Below are positions 61,532 through 64,000 of a DNA stretch of 64,000 nucleotides, in pieces (the first letter of the stretch is position 1; every line of letters begins with the position of its first letter). The translations under genes and the position numbers were made by a program. The notes beneath the pieces were generated by a model. That model was not told where the DNA came from, did not search any database, and saw only the letters and a program-made list of their open reading frames with translations. The DNA is from PXAP01 sp046483315 (GTDB taxonomy: Bacteria; Bacteroidota; Bacteroidia; Bacteroidales; PUMT01): assembly GCA_046483315.1 (NCBI GenBank), contig JAWODJ010000072.1, positions 20,170 through 84,169 on the forward strand. Reading direction: 5' to 3'.

Positions 61532-62392
61532 TTGATAATTGCCATTACCAGCGGAAAAGGTGGAACAGGAAAGACTTCTGTAAGCACAGGACTTTTTCAT
61601 GTTTTCACCAGGTATTTGAAATATGATGTTCAGCTTCTCGATTGTGATGCTGAAGAACCAGATTGTCATATTTTTATCAAATCAAAACTTTCTGCAAGTT
61701 ATCCCGTAAATATTTCTATTCCTTATATTGATCCGGGCAAATGCACTTTTTGTAGTAAATGCAAAAATGTCTGTGCTTTCAATGCAATAGTTATGCTGCC
61801 AGCCATCAGGTTTATCGAGGTGGTGGAAGATATGTGTCATGGTTGCGGGGCTTGTTCGTATGTTTGCCCTGAAGGGGCCATAACTGAAAACAATAAAGCT
61901 ATAGGCACAATATCCTATTATGATTCTCACGGGAAAGATGATTTCATAGAAGGCCGGATTAAAGTGGGGAGTGCCCTGCAAACTCCTGTTATAAGAGAGA
62001 CTATAAAACATGCCCGTAAAGAAGGTATAGTTTTGTTCGATTCACCTCCGGGCACATCCTGTCCGGTTGTAGCTGCCGTTTCAAAGTCGGATTACGTGGT
62101 AATGGTTACTGAACCCACTCCTTTTGGGTTATATGACCTGAGGCTGATGGCAGATACGGTAAAACAGCTTGGGAAAAAACATGGTATTGTTATCAATAAG
62201 TCCGGCTTGGATTATAAACCACTGTATGAATATATAAGTCAAAACAAAATAACCCTGTTGGGTGAAATTCCTTTCAAAAAAGAGTATGCAATGGCATATT
62301 CAAAAGGAGAAATTCTTCCGGAATATGACAAGGGGCTAAAGGATACATATATCGGAATTATTAATTCAATATTAGATGGGCAAACCCTTTGA
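61532..62392 (+). CDS. MinD-type ATPase with 2[4Fe-4S] insert, copy 1
   Basis: A 286-residue P-loop ATPase with the deviant Walker A GKGGTGKT (8-15) and an inserted ferredoxin-like domain with two Cys quartets (C71, C74, C77, C81 and C102, C105, C108, C112). The switch sequence FDSPPGTSCPVVAAV follows. This is the ORP-locus and Mrp-related type. The start is TTG at 61532, since the only nearby ATG is followed directly by a stop. Its last 17 bp overlap the second ATPase gene, so the two probably form a heterodimer. Confidence 0.92.
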   Translation: MIIAITSGKGGTGKTSVSTGLFHVFTRYLKYDVQLLDCDAEEPDCHIFIKSKLSASYPVNISIPYIDPGKCTFCSKCKNVCAFNAIVMLPAIRFIEVVEDMCHGCGACSYVCPEGAITENNKAIGTISYYDSHGKDDFIEGRIKVGSALQTPVIRETIKHARKEGIVLFDSPPGTSCPVVAAVSKSDYVVMVTEPTPFGLYDLRLMADTVKQLGKKHGIVINKSGLDYKPLYEYISQNKITLLGEIPFKKEYAMAYSKGEILPEYDKGLKDTYIGIINSILDGQTL

Positions 62393-63272
62393 AATAGTGG
62401 TTTTAAGCGGGAAGGGCGGTACAGGAAAAACCAGTATTACCGCGGCTTTTGCCTTATTAAGTAGAAATTCAGTTATTACTGATTGTGATGTAGATGCTGC
62501 CGATTTACATCTTCTATTATCTCCTGAAGTATATAAAAGTGAAAATTTTCCCAGTGGGGCCAAAGCTGTAATTGACGGGGAAAAATGCACTGGTTGCGGT
62601 CTCTGCCTGGATTTATGCCGTTTTGGCGCCATTGAATTTAAAGACAATGTTTATTATATCGATGAATATGCCTGTGAGGGATGCGGGCTATGTGTGGAAG
62701 CGTGTCCTGCCGGCGCAGTGACTATCGAAAAATATGAGAACAACCGGATTTATTTTTCCAACTGTCGTTTTGGCCCGATGATTTATGGCAAACTTGGTAT
62801 TGCCGAAGAAAATTCCGGAAAACTGGTTTCCAGAATCCGCCAGTATGCAAAAGAAACTGCCATAAAAACCAATGCCCGGTATATTCTGACCGATGGTCCG
62901 CCGGGCATTGGCTGCCCTGTTATTTCATCAGTTACAGGTTCTGATATGGTAATAGCCATAACGGAACCAACCCAATCGGGCTGGCATGATCTTCAGAGAT
63001 TAATTGAAATGATTGGTCGTTTTAAAACCCCTCTGTTTGTCATCATAAATAAATACGACCTGAATAAAGATATGGCCACGACCATTGAGAACAATCTGAA
63101 AGGCAAAGGTATTAGGGTATCCGGGAAGATTCCCTATGACGAAACAATGATCCTGGCCCTGCTTGAAGGGAAGGCAATAAATGAGTTTAAACCCGGGGGG
63201 ACGGTGGCATACGAACTTAATAGGATATGGGAAACTATAAAAGAAATTATTAATGAACCAACTATACATTAA
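62376..63272 (+). CDS. MinD-type ATPase with 2[4Fe-4S] insert, copy 2
   Basis: A 298-residue paralog of the gene just upstream. The Walker A is SGKGGTGKTS (11-20), the ferredoxin quartets are C71, C74, C77, C81 and C100, C103, C106, C110, and the switch sequence is DGPPGIGCPVISSV. The two ATPases likely act as a pair to load or transfer metal clusters to the NifX-type proteins, by analogy with the ORP complex. It is the last gene of the cluster. Confidence 0.92.
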   Translation: MGKPFEIVVLSGKGGTGKTSITAAFALLSRNSVITDCDVDAADLHLLLSPEVYKSENFPSGAKAVIDGEKCTGCGLCLDLCRFGAIEFKDNVYYIDEYACEGCGLCVEACPAGAVTIEKYENNRIYFSNCRFGPMIYGKLGIAEENSGKLVSRIRQYAKETAIKTNARYILTDGPPGIGCPVISSVTGSDMVIAITEPTQSGWHDLQRLIEMIGRFKTPLFVIINKYDLNKDMATTIENNLKGKGIRVSGKIPYDETMILALLEGKAINEFKPGGTVAYELNRIWETIKEIINEPTIH

Positions 63273-63315
63273 ATTTTTTCATCAAAAATTATACACAGTC
63301 AGATGAAAAAAATTT
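63271..63315. terminator. Hairpin at the end of the MinD-type gene
   Basis: TTTTTTCATC (63274-63283) pairs with GATGAAAAAA (63302-63311) around an 18-base loop. It could end transcription of the cluster. A second, larger inverted repeat follows. Confidence 0.45.
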
Positions 63316-63335
63316 ATTGGAAAGCGAAGCGGTTC

Positions 63336-63396
63336 ATCCTGTAAGTCAAAATTTTGTTAACTTTTTAAACAAAATTATGACTCTTTTTTACAGGAT
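63336..63396. other. Large bulged inverted repeat between convergent genes
   Basis: ATCCTGTAA (63336-63344) pairs with TTACAGGAT (63388-63396), and the adjoining GTCAAAATTTTGTT (63345-63358) pairs with AACAAAATTATGAC (63368-63381) with one mismatch. A 6-base bulge and 9-base loop complete it. It lies in the 269-bp gap between the cluster and the ACR3 gene, perhaps as a bidirectional terminator. Confidence 0.7.
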
Positions 63397-63541
63397 AAAT
63401 GTAATATCCCCTTTATTAAAAAGCCACGATTTTTCAACTGGTCAATCATGTTAGCAGAATAACTTTCAACAATGGCAAATTTCTGTTAAAGTTTTCTTGT
63501 AATCCCGGACTAATATTTGTATAATCAGCAGCCGGGTTTTT

Positions 63542-64000
63542 TTAATACTTCTTTCGGTTGGCAAAAGCAACAAGTGAAAGCATAACCGGTACTTCAACAA
63601 GAACCCCTACTACCGTAACCAACGCAGCGGGAGATTGCAGGCCGAACAGGGCAATAGCTACGGCAACAGCCAGTTCAAAGAAATTACTTGCACCTATCAT
63701 GGCTGCAGGTGCGCAAACAGCATGTGAGAGCTTCAGTTTTTTTCCACCGTACCAGGCAAGAAAAAAGATAAAGTAGGTCTGTATCACCAGGGGCACAGCA
63801 GCAAGTAATATTATCAGCGGATTACTAATGATATTCTGTCCCTGGAATGCAAATAACAGCACCAGTGTTACAAGAAGTGCAACAATGCTTACGGGCTTTA
63901 GTTTTGGGAGGAATACCTTTTTAAACCACTCTTCACCATGTGCTTTTAGTAACATTTTTTGCGTGATAACACCGGCAACCAGCGGCACAACAACAAAGAT
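63542..64000 (-). CDS. ACR3-type arsenite permease, C-terminal part (5' end outside window)
   Basis: 153 codons are visible and the frame is open at the window end. The sequence VVVPLVAGVITQK, a long basic loop and four or more membrane segments (SIVALLVTLVLLF, IILLAAVPLVIQTYF, SHAVCAPAAMIGASNFFELAVAVAIALFG, LVTVVGVLVEVPVMLSLVAF) match the C-terminal half of ACR3 permeases (BASS superfamily), including the conserved Cys in SHAVCAP. It exports arsenite or antimonite. It is convergent with the metal-cofactor cluster; whether an ars operon lies beyond the edge cannot be seen. Confidence 0.88.
   Translation of the reverse strand: MFVVVPLVAGVITQKMLLKAHGEEWFKKVFLPKLKPVSIVALLVTLVLLFAFQGQNIISNPLIILLAAVPLVIQTYFIFFLAWYGGKKLKLSHAVCAPAAMIGASNFFELAVAVAIALFGLQSPAALVTVVGVLVEVPVMLSLVAFANRKKY

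Noticed and set aside
60240..63272. Nitrogenase locus
   Set aside because: Only NifX/NifB-like cofactor-binding domains and MinD-type ATPases occur; no nifH, nifD, nifK or full-length NifB was found.

Overview
The window looks like a chromosomal segment of an anaerobic Bacteroidota (class Bacteroidia, possibly a Marinilabiliales/Bacteroidales relative). The lineage call rests on families typical of that phylum: the OstA-like protein next to SurA-like prolyl isomerases, DUF3822 directly before rsmD, DUF3127, DUF4914, DUF2795, DUF5063 and a RecQ without an HRDC domain. It also rests on promoter-like boxes of the Bacteroidota form TAnnTTTG. Rnf electron transport and ferredoxin-type ATPases point to an anaerobic lifestyle. 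No rRNA, CRISPR array, phage or transposase gene was seen.

Layout. 1-1018 (minus): start of an Rnf operon (rnfB, cut by the window edge, preceded by an RseC-like gene). 1.2-6.1 kb: recG, an O-methyltransferase-like gene, a MacB/LolD-type ATPase, a PduO-type adenosyltransferase and DUF2795. 6.1-13.8 kb (minus): guaB, then three consecutive SurA-like chaperone genes and an OstA-like gene, apparently an outer-membrane biogenesis operon. 14-31.5 kb: housekeeping and accessory genes (recQ, DUF5063, a DEDD exonuclease, yaaA, a CbpA-like J-protein, a two-domain glycosyltransferase, an LsrG-like/iron alcohol dehydrogenase pair, an RRM protein, tex, DUF4914, an S9 peptidase). 31.5-40 kb (mostly minus): DUF3127, an FKBP, mnmD, an S41 peptidase, a beta-barrel protein, rnz, a STAS protein and an rpsA with an acidic repeat extension. 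40.3-48.1 kb (plus): nucleotide-sugar genes (ugd, uxs, rfbA, rfbC, rfbD, phosphohexomutase) and yjbQ. 48.1-51.8 kb: a RecD/Dda-like helicase, then a membrane-anchored protein, DUF3822 and rsmD.

51.9-53.8 kb holds tRNA-Asp(GTC) followed by a small island of about 1.8 kb. Its only gene is a Fic AMP-transferase-like protein with an inhibitory motif. The island is bounded by a 22-bp direct repeat of the tRNA 3' end, so it looks like a site-specifically integrated element without its own integrase. Four 15-bp iterons lie between fic and the outer repeat.

54-63.3 kb is the most unusual region. It contains a stand-alone GMP-synthetase-like PP-loop ATPase with altered substrate motifs, a Cys-rich DUF1847 protein, a DUF134 regulator, a zinc-ribbon protein, a CoA-disulfide-reductase-like flavoprotein, a DUF89 protein, a radical SAM protein, two Gly/Arg-rich DUF5320-type proteins (one only 59 residues), two NifX/NifB-like cofactor-binding proteins and two MinD-type ATPases with 2[4Fe-4S] inserts. 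It resembles the 'orange protein' (ORP) loci known from sulfate reducers and probably builds or handles a metal-sulfur cofactor. Two of its transcription units start just downstream of near-identical 16-bp palindromes next to similar promoter-like boxes, which suggests one shared regulator. Very strong hairpins lie between some of its genes. The window ends inside an ACR3-type arsenite permease gene (minus).
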